Of a DNA stretch of 64,000 nucleotides, positions 52,624 through 63,278 are shown one piece after another. Every line of letters starts with the position of its first letter. Positions within the stretch are counted from its first letter, which is position 1. Source of the DNA: Mycolicibacterium sp. CH28 (lineage in GTDB: Bacteria > Actinomycetota > Actinomycetes > Mycobacteriales > Mycobacteriaceae); assembly GCF_004745805.1 (NCBI RefSeq), contig NZ_SRLQ01000018.1, forward strand, positions 124,001-188,000, written 5' to 3'. Under the pieces are notes generated by a model. It searched no databases. It worked only from the letters and a program-made list of their open reading frames with translations, and was not told the DNA's origin. Position numbers and translations under genes: made by a program.

Positions 52624-53541
52624 CTACTTGAGGTAGGGCTTCAGCAGCGTGCTCCAGGCGTGATCGAGCTTCTGGTACTCGTCGTCGCACCCGTCAGCCC
52701 GCTGCTGGGGCAGACGACCGTCGGCGACAACGTCGCTCATCGCTGCGGGATCGGCACCGTAAGCCCAGCACAATATGTTGTCCATTCGGGCCAGGCTCGG
52801 CGAATGGACGTCGGCCAGGTCATCCGGGGTTACTTCGCCATTGCTCTTGTCGCTCAGCAGTTTCCACGAGGCCGCCGCATCCTTGATGGCATCGATGCTG
52901 TCCTGGTCGATCTTTCCGTCGTCACCAGGGCGAAGGAGCAGATATACCGAGGCCTGATCGGCGACATCCTCCTCGCGGCCAGTCGCCGGCAGGTCGTAGA
53001 TGTCGATCACCATGTGACCGGTCTCGTGATAGTTGACTGCGACCGCTGTATGGAAAGTGGCCGACGTTGGATCGGGGAAACCCGCTTCCTGGAACATATC
53101 CAGGTTCTCCGCTACGTCCTCGTAGCACATCGTCATCGCCTTGTCGCCGGGGCTCCACCAGTCGTTGGCCACGCCGCACTGCGAACCCTTCAAGGGAATG
53201 TCGAAGGGTAGTTTGAGGGTGCTGTTGATGTCGTCGGCAAGCTGCGGCAGCAGATTGTTCTCTTCCATGAACTTGCGACCGCGAATCGCTTCCGGTGTCG
53301 TCGCGTCCTCGTAGACGACGTTCATCTTCCCGGGCCAATCCTTGTCGGTTGGTTCGCTGTCCGGTATCCCGTTCTTGTTGACATCGGTCTCGGTCGGCGT
53401 CGGGAAGACGACCTCAGAGGCCGTGCTTGCCGTCGTCGGACTCGACTGCGTTGCAGCCGTGTCCTTATGCCCACAGCCCACCGCAAAGACAGCCAGGCTA
53501 GCAACGATGCTGACCCCACGGACGCCTACATTTCCTGCCAT
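52624..53541 (-). CDS. DUF4344-type metallopeptidase lipoprotein
   Basis: 305 residues from ATG 53541, with GGAGGGG upstream. The signal peptide ends in lipobox AVGC, then a Thr/Ser linker. The catalytic zinc motif HETGH lies in VNYHETGHMVIDIYDLPATG, with REEDVADQASVYLLL downstream supplying the third ligand, as in DUF4344 metallopeptidases. Predicted to sit on the outer face of the membrane. It is convergent with the LLM gene, 8 bp apart; as far as I recall it is an addition to the M. tuberculosis gene order at this point. Confidence 0.82.
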   Translation of the reverse strand: MAGNVGVRGVSIVASLAVFAVGCGHKDTAATQSSPTTASTASEVVFPTPTETDVNKNGIPDSEPTDKDWPGKMNVVYEDATTPEAIRGRKFMEENNLLPQLADDINSTLKLPFDIPLKGSQCGVANDWWSPGDKAMTMCYEDVAENLDMFQEAGFPDPTSATFHTAVAVNYHETGHMVIDIYDLPATGREEDVADQASVYLLLRPGDDGKIDQDSIDAIKDAAASWKLLSDKSNGEVTPDDLADVHSPSLARMDNILCWAYGADPAAMSDVVADGRLPQQRADGCDDEYQKLDHAWSTLLKPYLK

Positions 53542-53857
53542 GGCCGAGCCCCTCCCCACCAGCGATATACCAAGCCGCAGCAGACGAACCTCCCTCCACC
53601 AGGCAAACATATATTAGCCAAACGAAGTTAGTTGCGTACAGTTACGGCGCGACCATCCGGGGTTGATTTGCACTGGCAGCGACTGCCAGGGATGTACCCG
53701 CGCCGTCCGGATCGTCAACGGCAGTGGAAGTTTCACCATCGGGCTTGATAGCCGACCTCCTCAGGTGATTGGCCGAATCGCTGGTGCCGGCCGGCCCTAA
53801 CCGGCAGGATGATGCCCAGCGTCCCCATCGTCGACCCGGGATGCGTCTGCGAGAACG

Positions 53858-54523
53858 ATGCCCAAACGCTATGGGGTCAAAGACAAAGACGTCGTCGTCG
53901 CCCATATCCTCGACCTGCTTCTGAGTGGGCGGCTGCGATCCGGTGACCGGGTGGATCGCAACGACATCGCCGCCACGCTCGGCCTGAGCCGTGTCCCGAT
54001 CCAGGAGGCACTGGGTCAGCTCGAGCACGACGGGATCCTGGTGACGCGCTACCACCGGGGAGCATTCGTGCAACATTTCGACGAAGCGACGTTGCGCGAG
54101 CATCACGAAGTGCACGGATTGCTGACCGGCGCGGTGTCCGCCCGCGCCGCCGCCGAACCCCGGCACAGCGTCCTCGACGATCTCGACCGCGCGATGGCGA
54201 TGATGCGCAGCGCCGCCGGCCCCGGCGAATACCTGACCGGCGGGAAGATCTTTCGCGACATCCTCGTCGACGAATACGCCGGCCCAGGCTTGACCGCCGG
54301 TATCCGGGTGTCACGCAACCTCATGTCGCAAGCCTTCTGGGCCAGCTATCCAAGTGGTCCGGCCCAACTCCTGCCGCTTGCCGAGGTCGAGATCGCCGCG
54401 ATCCGGCGGCGGGATCCGGCGGCGGCACGGCGGGTATGCATCGACCGGGCCGACCTGATGGCCGACGTCGTCATCACCGACCTGCAACACCGTGGTGTGT
54501 TCACCACAATGCACTCGTCTTGA
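53858..54523 (+). CDS. GntR family regulator with FCD domain (Rv0043c orthologue)
   Basis: 221 residues. N-terminal winged helix: SGRLRSGDRVDRNDIAATLG, then LSRVPIQEALGQLEHDGIL. The C-terminal all-helical FCD domain begins LREHHEVHGLLTGAVSARAA and usually binds a metal-carboxylate ligand. Place and sequence fit Rv0043c. Target genes unknown. Confidence 0.9.
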   Translation: MPKRYGVKDKDVVVAHILDLLLSGRLRSGDRVDRNDIAATLGLSRVPIQEALGQLEHDGILVTRYHRGAFVQHFDEATLREHHEVHGLLTGAVSARAAAEPRHSVLDDLDRAMAMMRSAAGPGEYLTGGKIFRDILVDEYAGPGLTAGIRVSRNLMSQAFWASYPSGPAQLLPLAEVEIAAIRRRDPAAARRVCIDRADLMADVVITDLQHRGVFTTMHSS

Positions 54524-54603
54524 GCGGTCCTCTGATCCGCCACACCGACGAATACCGCACAACGCCGAGGTTGACACGCGCGGACAGGTTAGACTAGCGA
54601 ATT

Positions 54604-55062
54604 ATGATTGAGGCCGAACCGCAGGTCACCGACCTGTCCGGGGACCTGCACCGGGTCCTCTCCAAGCTGTTTTCGGTCCTGCGCCGCAGCGATACCAAGC
54701 CGGGCACCGCCGGTGGCGACCTCACGCTGGCCCAACTGTCGATTCTGCTGACGCTCCTCGATCAAGGCCCGATCCGGATGACCGAGCTGGCTGCCCGTGA
54801 GCGTGTGCGCACCCCCACCACCACCGTCGCCATTCGTCGGCTCGAGAAACTGGGGCTGGTCAAGCGGTCCCGCGACCCCTCGGATCTGCGCGCCGTCCTC
54901 GTCGAGGTCACCCCGCAGGGTCTGGTTCAGCACCGCGAGGGCCTGGCCGCCCGCCGTTCACACCTGGCCGCCATGCTGTCCAAGCTCACCGATGAGGAGC
55001 GGGAGACGGTGGCCAAGGCCCTCGGCCCGCTCGAGCGTCTCGTCGAACAGGCGGAGGGTTAG
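54604..55062 (+). CDS. MarR family regulator (Rv0042c orthologue)
   Basis: 152 residues. LTLAQLSILLTLLDQGPIRM, then ELAARERVRTPTTTVAIRRL and KRSRDPSDLRAVLVEVTPQG form a MarR winged helix. Its stop abuts the stop of the glucosylglycerate hydrolase gene (convergent, no gap). Regulon unknown. Confidence 0.92.
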   Translation: MIEAEPQVTDLSGDLHRVLSKLFSVLRRSDTKPGTAGGDLTLAQLSILLTLLDQGPIRMTELAARERVRTPTTTVAIRRLEKLGLVKRSRDPSDLRAVLVEVTPQGLVQHREGLAARRSHLAAMLSKLTDEERETVAKALGPLERLVEQAEG

Positions 55063-56403
55063 TCAGCCGAGCCAGTCGAGGACGGCGGCCGCCGTCCAGG
55101 ACTGCTGCATGCTGCCTAACGGCTCGCCGGTGAAAGGTTCGTAGTACTCGGCGAACGTGCCGTCGCTGGCCTGCCGAAGGCCTTCCCTGCGCAGCAACAG
55201 TGACCGCTCCGACCAACCTCGCCGGGCGAACGCCCAGGAGAACAACCAGGTCAGCACCGGCCACACCGGGCCACGCCAATATTCGCGCGAGCGGAAGTCC
55301 CGTGACACCGGTGACGTCGAGGGGATCACGGCGAACTTCAGGTCTGGATGCCCGCAGAACCGTGGCCCTTCCAGTATCCGCAGCAGCGCACGCTCGCGGT
55401 CGTGGGGCAGACCACCGCACAGCAGCGGGGCGAACTGCGCGGCGGTCTCGGTGGCAATCCACTTCCCGGATCGGACATCGAAATCTCTTGCAGCACCGGT
55501 TCTTTCGTCGGTCGTCTCGACAACACCGACGCGGAACCGATCCGCCCACGAGTACAGGTCCCGGACGTCGGCGTTGGGCCGCTTGTAGTCCTCACCGATA
55601 TTGGCCAGTACATCACAGGCGAGCGAGAAGATAGCCGACACGAACACGTCCTCGACGACGAAGCTCATCACCTTCGGCAACAGAGCGTCGTCGTAGCGAA
55701 CCGATTTCATCTCCTCCAGCAGCCACAGGTAGCGGTCGTACTCGACATCGGAGGGACGCTGGCTGGCGTCGGTGACGATGTGGTTGTCCTCGCGCTGGTA
55801 CTCGGGCACCCTGCCGGGAATCACGTTGGCGTAAGCCGGATCCCAGCGAGGAGAGTTGTCCATACCGGACTCCCAGCCGTGATACACGGTGATCCGGCCG
55901 CGCTCGTTCTGATCCCGCGCCTCGGCCAGCCATCGATGCCAGCGCACCAGATCCGCCCAGCGCCGATCCAGAAACGCCTCGGCGACCGCCCGGGTCGAGC
56001 GGCCCCTGGTGCGGGCCCGGTCCAGGATGCGCTGCACGGCGATCGCGTGCACCGGGGGCTGGGTGATGCCTGAGGTGTGGCGGTTGCGGGGGGCGTTGGC
56101 TGCCAGCGCCGAGGTCGCCCAGCGGGCCGGCCCGGGGAAGTAGCCGTCGACCCCGTTGGCGAACACGATGTGCGGGATCATCCCGTTTGTCCACTGCGCC
56201 GACAGCAGGGTGTCGAGTTCGACAACGGCGCGTTCGACGCTCAGCGGGGCCAGGCCGACCGCCACGAATGCGGCATCCCAGCTCCACATGTGCGGGTACA
56301 GCAGCGGCGCCGCCGAGGTCATCACACCCAAGTCGTTGCCGCGCAAGAGGTAGGCCGCGCGGGCCGCCAGCTGCGTTGGTCCAAAGCTCGGGTCGAATGC
56401 CAC
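55063..56403 (-). CDS. ggh: Glucosylglycerate hydrolase (GH63)
   Basis: 446 residues, the length of the characterised M. hassiacum enzyme. It hydrolyses glucosylglycerate (and mannosylglycerate) to sugar plus glycerate. The alpha/alpha toroid shows YPHMWSWDAAFVAVGLAPLS and QWTNGMIPHIVF; the catalytic acid fits Asp182 in GWESGMDNSPRWD and the base Glu419 in DGTFAEYYEPFTG, exactly the positions known for the M. hassiacum protein. The enzyme is typical of rapid growers, where it releases the compatible solute built up under nitrogen limitation. It is divergent from an SDR gene. Confidence 0.9.
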   Translation of the reverse strand: MAFDPSFGPTQLAARAAYLLRGNDLGVMTSAAPLLYPHMWSWDAAFVAVGLAPLSVERAVVELDTLLSAQWTNGMIPHIVFANGVDGYFPGPARWATSALAANAPRNRHTSGITQPPVHAIAVQRILDRARTRGRSTRAVAEAFLDRRWADLVRWHRWLAEARDQNERGRITVYHGWESGMDNSPRWDPAYANVIPGRVPEYQREDNHIVTDASQRPSDVEYDRYLWLLEEMKSVRYDDALLPKVMSFVVEDVFVSAIFSLACDVLANIGEDYKRPNADVRDLYSWADRFRVGVVETTDERTGAARDFDVRSGKWIATETAAQFAPLLCGGLPHDRERALLRILEGPRFCGHPDLKFAVIPSTSPVSRDFRSREYWRGPVWPVLTWLFSWAFARRGWSERSLLLRREGLRQASDGTFAEYYEPFTGEPLGSMQQSWTAAAVLDWLG

Positions 56404-56456
56404 ACGTTCATTCTGCGACGCGCAGGGGCGAAACGCAGATCGGTAGGGTGACGAGC

Positions 56457-57146
56457 ATGCAGGAACGCAGTGAACCGGGGGTGCGCACCGCGCTGATCAC
56501 CGGGGCCGGGGGCGGTATCGGCTCGGCGATTGCCGAAGCGTTAGCCCCCACCCACACCTTGCTGCTGGCCGGGCGGCCGTCGAAGCGGCTCGACGCCATC
56601 GCCACCCGGCTCGGGGCCACGACCTGGCCGCTGGACCTGACCGACGAAGAGTCCATCGAGGCTGCCGCCGAACCGCTGGCCCAGCTGGACGTGCTGGTCC
56701 ACAACGCCGGAGTGGCCTATCCGGGGCGCTTCGAGGAGTCGATCCCCGACCAGTGGCGGGCCAGTTTCGAGGTCAACGTGACCGGCGCCGTCGCACTCAC
56801 CCTGGCGCTGCTGCCCGCCCTGCGGGCGGCCCGCGGGCACGTCGTGTTCATCAACTCCGGCGCCGGCCTGAACGTCTCGCCTGGGTTGGCGGCATACTCG
56901 GCGAGCAAGTTCGCCCAGCGCGCCTTCGCCGACTCGCTGCGCGCCGACGAGCCGGATCTGCGGGTCACCAGCGTGCACCCCGGCCGGGTGGACACCGAGA
57001 TGCAGCGCGATCTGGTCGCCTACGAAGGCCGCCAGTACGACCCGGCGAACTTCCTCAAGGCCGACACCGTCGCGCGGATCGTCGCCGAGGTGATCGCCAC
57101 CCCGCCCGACGCCCACACCCACCAGGTGGTGGTCCGGCCCCGCTGA
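56457..57146 (+). CDS. Short-chain dehydrogenase/reductase
   Basis: 229 residues from ATG 56457. Cofactor motif TGAGGGIG, LDVLVHNAG, catalytic Ser in VFINSGAGLNVSPG and YSASK. A classical SDR of the short type. It diverges from the hydrolase with 53 bp between starts and is convergent with leuS. Substrate unknown. Confidence 0.9.
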   Translation: MQERSEPGVRTALITGAGGGIGSAIAEALAPTHTLLLAGRPSKRLDAIATRLGATTWPLDLTDEESIEAAAEPLAQLDVLVHNAGVAYPGRFEESIPDQWRASFEVNVTGAVALTLALLPALRAARGHVVFINSGAGLNVSPGLAAYSASKFAQRAFADSLRADEPDLRVTSVHPGRVDTEMQRDLVAYEGRQYDPANFLKADTVARIVAEVIATPPDAHTHQVVVRPR

Positions 57147-57204
57147 CGGGCGTGATTTGGGCGCGGTTTCCGCCGCTGTGCGACGGTTTGCGCGCCGAAA
57201 TCCC

Positions 57205-60078
57205 TTAGACGACGAGGTTGACCAGCCGGCCCGGCACCACGATGACCTTCTTCGGGGTGGCCCCGGCCAAGAACGCCTGCACCTTCTCGTCGGCCAATGC
57301 GGCCTCCTCCAGGCGAGCCTTGTCGAGATCGGCGGCGACGGTGATGTGCCCGCGGACCTTCCCGTTGACCTGCACCGGATACTCGACGGTGTCGGTCACC
57401 AGATATTGCTCATCGGCCACCGGGAACGGCCCGTGCGCCAGTGACTCGGCGTGCCCCAGCCGCTGCCAGAGTTCCTCGGCCAGATGCGGGGCCAACGGAC
57501 CCACCATCAGCACCAAGGGTTCCAGCGCCGCTCGAGCGGTGATGCCCTCCTTGGTGAGGTGGTTGGTGTACTCGATGAGCTTGGCGGCCGCGGTGTTGTT
57601 CCGCAGCCCGGCGTAGTCCTCGGACACCCCGGCGATCGTCCGGTGCAACGCTCGCAAGGTCTCTTCGTCGAGCGCCTCATGCTCGGAAACCCTTGCCTTG
57701 CCAGTGTTTTCGTCGATAACCAGGCGCCACACCCGCTGCAGGAACCGGTGCGCGCCGACAACGTCCTTGGTTGCCCACGGCCGCGACGCCTCCAACGGCC
57801 CCATCGACATCTCGTAGACCCGGAGCGTGTCGGCACCGTAGCTGTCGCAGATCTCATCCGGGGAGATCGAGTTCTTCAGACTCTTGCCGATCTTGCCGAA
57901 CTCCTGGAAGACCTCTATCTCACCGTCGGCGCCGGGCAGGAAGAACTTGCCATCGCGCTCGACCACCTCGGCCGCAGCCACATAGGCGCCGCGCGAATCG
58001 GTGTAGGCAAAAGCCTGGATGTAACCCTGATTCACCAGCCGACGGTAGGGCTCGCGCGACGTCACATAGCCCAGGTCGAAGAGCACCTTGTGCCAGAACC
58101 GGGAATACAGCAGGTGCAGCACCGCGTGTTCGACGCCGCCGACGTAGAGGTCCACCCCGCCGGGGTCGGCCGGGCCGTGTTCGGCCGGGCGCGGACCCAT
58201 CCAGTAGGCCTCGTTCTCCTTGGCGCAGAACGTATCAGCGTTGTAGGGGTCGGCGTAGCGCAGCTCGTACCACGAACTGCCGGCCCACTGCGGCATCACG
58301 TTGGTGTCCCGGGAGTACGGCTTGAGACCGTCGCCCAGATCCAGCTCGACATGCACCCAGTCGGTGGCCTTGTTCAGCGGTGGCGACGGCTCACTGGCGG
58401 CGTCGTCGGGGTCGAACATCACCGGCGAGTAGTCGGCGATGTCCGGCAACTCCACCGGCAACGCCGATTCCGGCAGCGGATGCGCTCGCCCGTCAGAGTC
58501 GTAGACGACGGGGAACGGCTCACCCCAATACCGCTGGCGCGCGAAAAGCCAGTCCCGCAGCTTGTATTCGACGCGGGTACGCCCGCGGCCGTCGGCTTCC
58601 AGCCGCGCGGTGATCGCCTTCTTGGCGTCCTCGACCGTCAGCCCGTCCAGATAGTCGGAGTTCACCAGGGCACCGTCTCCGGTGTAGGCGGCCGCCGAGA
58701 TGTCCCCGCCGGAGATCACCTCGGTGATCGGCAGACCGAACTCGGCGGCGAACTCCCAGTCGCGCTGGTCGTGACCGGGGACGGCCATGATCGCACCGGT
58801 GCCGTAGCCGACCAGCACGTAGTCGGCGATGAAGATCGGAACCTGTTGTCCATTAGCTGGATTCGTCGCATAGACGCCGAGGAACACCCCGGTCTTGGTC
58901 TTGTTCTCCTGGCGCTCCAGGTCGGATTTCGCCGCGATCGAACGCCGGTAGGCGGCCACGGCCTCCGCCGGGGTCGAAGCCCCACCCGTCCACCGCGGGT
59001 CGACACCGTCGGGCCACTGGCCGGCCACCAGGGTGTCGACGAGTTCATGCTCGGGGGCCAGCACCAGATACGAAGCGCCGAACAGGGTATCCGGCCGGGT
59101 GGTGAACACCTCGATGTCGCTGCCGTCGGCATCGAACAACACCGACGCCCCCGTCGAGCGGCCGATCCAGTTGCGCTGCATGGCCTTGACCTTCTCCGGC
59201 CAGTCCAGCACCTCGAGATCCTCGAGCAACCGATCCGAGTAGGTGGTGATCCGCATCATCCACTGCCGCAACCGCTTACGGAACACCGGGAAGTTGCCCC
59301 GCTCGCTGCGGCCGTCCCCGGTGACCTCCTCGTTGGCCAGCACGGTGCCCAAGCCGGGGCACCAGTTCACCATCGAATCTGCCAGATAGACCAGCCGGTA
59401 GCTGTCTACGACGTCGGAGCGCTGCCCCGCAGACAGCTGTGACCAGTCCCTGCCGTCGTCGAGAACGCGTGCACCACTGTCGAATTCGCCGATCAGATCG
59501 GCGATGGGGCGAGCCTTGTTCAGCGCCGGGTCGAACCATGCGTTGTAGATCTTCAGGAAGATCCACTGGGTCCACTTGTAGAAGTCGACGTCGGTCGTCG
59601 AGAAACTGCGCCGCTGGTCGTGCCCCAGCCCCAGCCGGCCCAGCTGGCGCCGGAAATTGACGATGTTTGCCTCGGTACGCACCCGGGGGTGCGTGCCGGT
59701 CTGGATCGCATACTGCTCGGCGGGCAGGCCGAAGGCATCGAAGCCCAGGGCATGCAGGACGTTGCGGCCGGTCATCCGGAAATACCGCGCGTAGACGTCG
59801 GTGGCGATGTATCCGAGCGGGTGACCGACGTGCAGTCCCTCCCCCGACGGGTACGGGAACATGTCCTGAACGAACATCTTGTCTGCGGGAACCGCAGATC
59901 CGTCGGCGGGGGCGAGCGAGCCGACCGGGTTGGGCACGTTGAACGTCCCCCACTCCTGCCAGTTGTCCTGCCAGATCCGCTCGATCCGTCCCGCAAGTTC
60001 GGCGGTATAGCGGGCCCGCGGCAGGTCGGCGTCGGATTCAGCGTTGCCCTGCGCTGCGGCGGTCGGGGATTCGGTCAC
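57205..60078 (-). CDS. leuS: Leucyl-tRNA synthetase
   Basis: 957 residues from GTG 60078. Class I aminoacyl-tRNA synthetase charging tRNA-Leu. HIGH-type motif [10 protein letters not shown] near the N-terminus, a CP1 editing domain, and the KMSKS-like [21 protein letters not shown]-terminal anticodon and tail domains end [19 protein letters not shown]. Matches Rv0041. Confidence 0.97.
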   Translation of the reverse strand: MTESPTAAAQGNAESDADLPRARYTAELAGRIERIWQDNWQEWGTFNVPNPVGSLAPADGSAVPADKMFVQDMFPYPSGEGLHVGHPLGYIATDVYARYFRMTGRNVLHALGFDAFGLPAEQYAIQTGTHPRVRTEANIVNFRRQLGRLGLGHDQRRSFSTTDVDFYKWTQWIFLKIYNAWFDPALNKARPIADLIGEFDSGARVLDDGRDWSQLSAGQRSDVVDSYRLVYLADSMVNWCPGLGTVLANEEVTGDGRSERGNFPVFRKRLRQWMMRITTYSDRLLEDLEVLDWPEKVKAMQRNWIGRSTGASVLFDADGSDIEVFTTRPDTLFGASYLVLAPEHELVDTLVAGQWPDGVDPRWTGGASTPAEAVAAYRRSIAAKSDLERQENKTKTGVFLGVYATNPANGQQVPIFIADYVLVGYGTGAIMAVPGHDQRDWEFAAEFGLPITEVISGGDISAAAYTGDGALVNSDYLDGLTVEDAKKAITARLEADGRGRTRVEYKLRDWLFARQRYWGEPFPVVYDSDGRAHPLPESALPVELPDIADYSPVMFDPDDAASEPSPPLNKATDWVHVELDLGDGLKPYSRDTNVMPQWAGSSWYELRYADPYNADTFCAKENEAYWMGPRPAEHGPADPGGVDLYVGGVEHAVLHLLYSRFWHKVLFDLGYVTSREPYRRLVNQGYIQAFAYTDSRGAYVAAAEVVERDGKFFLPGADGEIEVFQEFGKIGKSLKNSISPDEICDSYGADTLRVYEMSMGPLEASRPWATKDVVGAHRFLQRVWRLVIDENTGKARVSEHEALDEETLRALHRTIAGVSEDYAGLRNNTAAAKLIEYTNHLTKEGITARAALEPLVLMVGPLAPHLAEELWQRLGHAESLAHGPFPVADEQYLVTDTVEYPVQVNGKVRGHITVAADLDKARLEEAALADEKVQAFLAGATPKKVIVVPGRLVNLVV

Positions 60079-60344
60079 GCAGACAGGGTATAAGGGCCGA
60101 TCGCGGCCCGCGCCCACCCGTTTGGCCACGGCCAACGACCCGCTGTGACTGCCGCGGGGCGCCGGCGCAGGTTGTGATCCTCGTCGCGCCCCCGGGCGCG
60201 GCTCTGTATCGGTTGCGTTGCAGTGCGGTCAGGGGTTGGTCCCAGCTCTGTTCCGGCCCTACCCGTAGGCCAAGCCCGGCGGTTACAGTCGGCCCCTGGC
60301 AAGGGGTCTCACCAGGCCCAACCGTGTCGAGAAGGACTACTGCG

Positions 60345-61262
60345 ATGATCACGAATGCCCGTAACTGGCGGGTAGTCACAGCTGGTGTGGCCGCCGGTAC
60401 GGCAGCTGTGCTCGGGTTCTCCGGCGCCAGCGCGTCGGCTGATCCGGCCCTTCCCCTCCCACCCGCTCCGGCTCCGGCCACCGTCACCCAGACCGTCACC
60501 GTCGCCCCCCAGGCAGCGTCGGCGTTGGCCGCTCCCGCCAGCGCTGCACCAGCGGCCGGCCAGGTGCCCGGCGCGTCGGCTGCCCCGACCGCGTTGGCGG
60601 TCGCCCCCGAAACCCTCACCCCAGCCGAGTCCGGCACACTCGCCGAGTACTTCAAGGACAAGGGCGTCACGATGGAGCCGCAGAAGGCGGCCGGCTTCAC
60701 CGCCCTCAACATCGTGCTGCCGATGCCGCGCGGCTGGAGCGTCGTACCCGACCCCAACGTCCCCGACGCATTCACCGTCATCGCCGACCGCCTCGGCGGC
60801 GACGGGTTGTACACCTCCAACGCCCAGCTGAAGGTGTTCAAACTGGTCGGTCAGTTCGACCCCAAGGACGCCATCACCCACGGCTATGTCGACAGCCAGC
60901 AGCTGTTCAACTGGCAGTCCACTGACGCGTCGCTTGCCGACTTCGGCGGATTCCCGTCGTCGATCATCGAAGGCACCTACCGCGAGAACGACATGACGCT
61001 GAACACCAGTCGCCGGCACGTCATCGTCCAGTCCGGGCCCGACCGCTACCTGGTGTCGCTGTACGTGACCACCGCGGCCAACCAGGTGGTTGCCACCGCC
61101 GACGCCACCGACGCCATCGTCAACGGCTTCCGCGTCACCTCGCCCACGGCACCAGCGCCGGCAGTCCCGCCGGCCGCGGCACCGGTATCCGACGCGGCCG
61201 GCTCCCTGCCGGGCGCCGCCGCCCCGGTCGCTGCCCCCGTGGAGCCCGCTCCGCAGCGCTGA
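60345..61262 (+). CDS. mtc28: Secreted Pro-rich LpqN/LpqT-domain protein Mtc28 (Rv0040c)
   Basis: 305 residues from ATG 60345, with GAAGGA upstream. The signal peptide ([20 protein letters not shown]) is cleaved near ASA-DP. A Pro/Ala linker (about 30-95) precedes an LpqN-family domain ([40 protein letters not shown]) and a second Pro/Ala tail. There is no lipobox Cys, so it is secreted. It matches the 28-kDa proline-rich antigen. Function unproven. Confidence 0.9.
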   Translation: MITNARNWRVVTAGVAAGTAAVLGFSGASASADPALPLPPAPAPATVTQTVTVAPQAASALAAPASAAPAAGQVPGASAAPTALAVAPETLTPAESGTLAEYFKDKGVTMEPQKAAGFTALNIVLPMPRGWSVVPDPNVPDAFTVIADRLGGDGLYTSNAQLKVFKLVGQFDPKDAITHGYVDSQQLFNWQSTDASLADFGGFPSSIIEGTYRENDMTLNTSRRHVIVQSGPDRYLVSLYVTTAANQVVATADATDAIVNGFRVTSPTAPAPAVPPAAAPVSDAAGSLPGAAAPVAAPVEPAPQR

Positions 61263-61286
61263 ACCGGGGCTCGTATTCTGGGGCCC

Positions 61287-61625
61287 ATGTTCTTTGGCGG
61301 CGTGGTGTGCCTCTGCCTGGCCGTACTGATCGGCGGCTCGGGCGTGTGGACCCTGACCCGCCCGACCGGCTCGGACGTCACCGGGCAGGTGTTGCGCGCG
61401 GTCGCCCCGACCCAGCTGGCCGCGGCCGTCATGCTGGCCGCCGGTGGCGTGGTCGCCCTGGTAGCGCAGCCGCGAATCGGGCTATTGGTGCTGGTGGTAT
61501 GCGTGCTCGGCGCCGTGGGAACGGTGGCCACCGGCTCATGGCAGGCCGCTCGCTACGCCGCTCGCCGGCAAGCCGAAGCCAGCTGCGTGGGCAGCTGTGC
61601 CAGCTGCTCACTGTCCTGCAAGTGA
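61287..61625 (+). CDS. Small membrane protein with Cys-rich tail (Rv0039c orthologue)
   Basis: 112 residues with three hydrophobic segments (GGVVCLCLAVLIGGSGVWTL; LAAAVMLAAGGVVALVA; IGLLVLVVCVLGAVGTVATG). The end reads SCVGSCASCSLSCK: four Cys in 12 residues, which could bind metal or form disulfides. It lies 24 bp after mtc28 and just before the transporter gene. Function unknown. Confidence 0.85.
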   Translation: MFFGGVVCLCLAVLIGGSGVWTLTRPTGSDVTGQVLRAVAPTQLAAAVMLAAGGVVALVAQPRIGLLVLVVCVLGAVGTVATGSWQAARYAARRQAEASCVGSCASCSLSCK

Positions 61626-61641
61626 GCCGCACTACGACGCG

Positions 61642-62604
61642 ATGAAGCTGTCCCGGCTTCCCGTCGACACATTCCTGCTCCTGCTCGTCTCCGTCGTCGT
61701 CCTGGCTAGCCTGCTGCCGGCCCGCGGCGGGGCAGCCGACGTGCTCGCGGTGGCCACCAAGGCGGTCATCGCGCTGCTGTTCACGCTCTACGGCGCCCGC
61801 CTCTCGCCGCAGCAGGCCTGGGAAGGCGTGCGGCAGTGGAAGCTGCACCTGCTCGTGCTGGCCACCACGTTCGTGGTGTTCCCCCTGCTCGGCCTGGCCG
61901 CCCGGGTGCTGGTGCCGTCGGTGCTCACCGCCGACCTCTACACCGGGCTGCTGTTCCTGTGCCTGGTGCCCTCGACGGTGCAATCCTCGATCGCGTTCAC
62001 CTCGATCGCGCGGGGGCATGTGTCGGCGGCGATCGTCAGCGCGTCGCTGTCGAACATCCTCGGGGTCCTAGTCACGCCACTGCTTGTGGTGGCCCTGATG
62101 CCGATCAGCGGGGCGCCGCGGATCGACGGCTCGGCGGTGCTCGACATCGTGATGCAGTTGCTGGTGCCGTTCGCCGTCGGCCAGGCGCTGCGCCCCTGGC
62201 TGGCCCCGTGGGTGGCCCGGCACGTGCTGCTGACGCGGGTCGTCGACCGCGGGTCGATCCTGCTGATCGTCTACGCGGCGTTCTCGGTGGGGATGACCGA
62301 ACACATCTGGAGCAGTGTGCAGCCGTGGCGGGTGGCAGCGGTCGCGGCGGTCAGCGCGGTGTTGTTGGCCATCGTGCTGGCCGTCACCGCGATCACCGGG
62401 CGGCTGGCCAACCTGGACCGTGGCGACAAGATTGTGCTGCTGTTCTGCGGGTCGAAGAAAAGCCTCGCCTCCGGGCTACCGATGGCGCTGGTGTTGTTTC
62501 CCCATGGCGCAGCGGGCCTGATCATGTTGCCGCTGATGCTGTTTCACCAGATCCAGCTCTTCGTCTGCGCGGTGATCGCCAGCCGGCTGAGCCGCGCCGC
62601 CTAG
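61642..62604 (+). CDS. Bile acid:sodium symporter family transporter (BASS/YfeH-like)
   Basis: 320 residues with about ten transmembrane helices. Family marks: [40 protein letters not shown] (the unwound helix crossover), [20 protein letters not shown] and [20 protein letters not shown], as in the SBF-like DUF4137 group. It probably moves an organic anion with Na+. It overlaps the convergent yqgE-like gene by 4 bp and is, as far as I recall, absent from this spot in M. tuberculosis. Confidence 0.88.
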   Translation: MKLSRLPVDTFLLLLVSVVVLASLLPARGGAADVLAVATKAVIALLFTLYGARLSPQQAWEGVRQWKLHLLVLATTFVVFPLLGLAARVLVPSVLTADLYTGLLFLCLVPSTVQSSIAFTSIARGHVSAAIVSASLSNILGVLVTPLLVVALMPISGAPRIDGSAVLDIVMQLLVPFAVGQALRPWLAPWVARHVLLTRVVDRGSILLIVYAAFSVGMTEHIWSSVQPWRVAAVAAVSAVLLAIVLAVTAITGRLANLDRGDKIVLLFCGSKKSLASGLPMALVLFPHGAAGLIMLPLMLFHQIQLFVCAVIASRLSRAA

Positions 62605-63206
62605 TTGCGGCTGACGTCGATCGGGTGGGTGGCCAGCAGCGAAAGTGGCAGCGGCTGGCGGCGCAACACCCGCGCCCACAGGTCGACCCGGGGTTCCACC
62701 AGCACGTCGGAAGGCAACGCCGACAATACGATCCAGTCGTCGCGCTCGATCTCGCCCTCCAACTGGCCAATCGTCCAGCCCGAGTAGCCGGCGAAGATCC
62801 GCACCCCCTCGACGGCGGGCGCGATGACGTCGGGATCGGCATCGAGGTCGATCATCACCATGCGGCCCGCGACGTGGCGCAGCCCGGGCATGCCCTGCGG
62901 ATCGGTACCCACCCGCAAGGTGCCCAGGCACAGCGCGGCGTCGCGTTTGACCGGGCCGCCGATGAACATCGTCTTCGGCTTGGACACCAGTTTGGCCCAC
63001 TGCGGCAACACGTTGTAGACGGCGGTCTCGCTGGGACGGTTGAGCACAACACCCAACGTGCCGCCGTCGTTGTGCTCCACGACGTAGATCACGCTGCGCC
63101 GAAACGTCGGCTCCAACAGGTCGGTGTTGGCCAGCAACAACGTCCCAGCCCGCACCCGGTTCGCCGCGGGTGCGACGAAATCTTCGGGATCTTCCGGCTG
63201 TGCCAC
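62601..63206 (-). CDS. UPF0301/YqgE-AlgH family protein (Rv0038 orthologue)
   Basis: 201 residues. [20 protein letters not shown], then [35 protein letters not shown] and [20 protein letters not shown] are the DUF179 hallmarks. The fold is known, the role is not. Sequence and place match Rv0038. Confidence 0.93.
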   Translation of the reverse strand: MAQPEDPEDFVAPAANRVRAGTLLLANTDLLEPTFRRSVIYVVEHNDGGTLGVVLNRPSETAVYNVLPQWAKLVSKPKTMFIGGPVKRDAALCLGTLRVGTDPQGMPGLRHVAGRMVMIDLDADPDVIAPAVEGVRIFAGYSGWTIGQLEGEIERDDWIVLSALPSDVLVEPRVDLWARVLRRQPLPLSLLATHPIDVSRN

Positions 63207-63278
63207 CTCACCATCATGGCATCACCAAGGCGTCACTGTGGTGAACGGGCGCGCGTGGACATTTGTACTGTTGGTCGG

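Noticed and set aside
57451-59442. 663-codon plus-strand open frame over leuS
   Set aside because: Antisense shadow of leuS with no recognisable domain or ribosome binding site.
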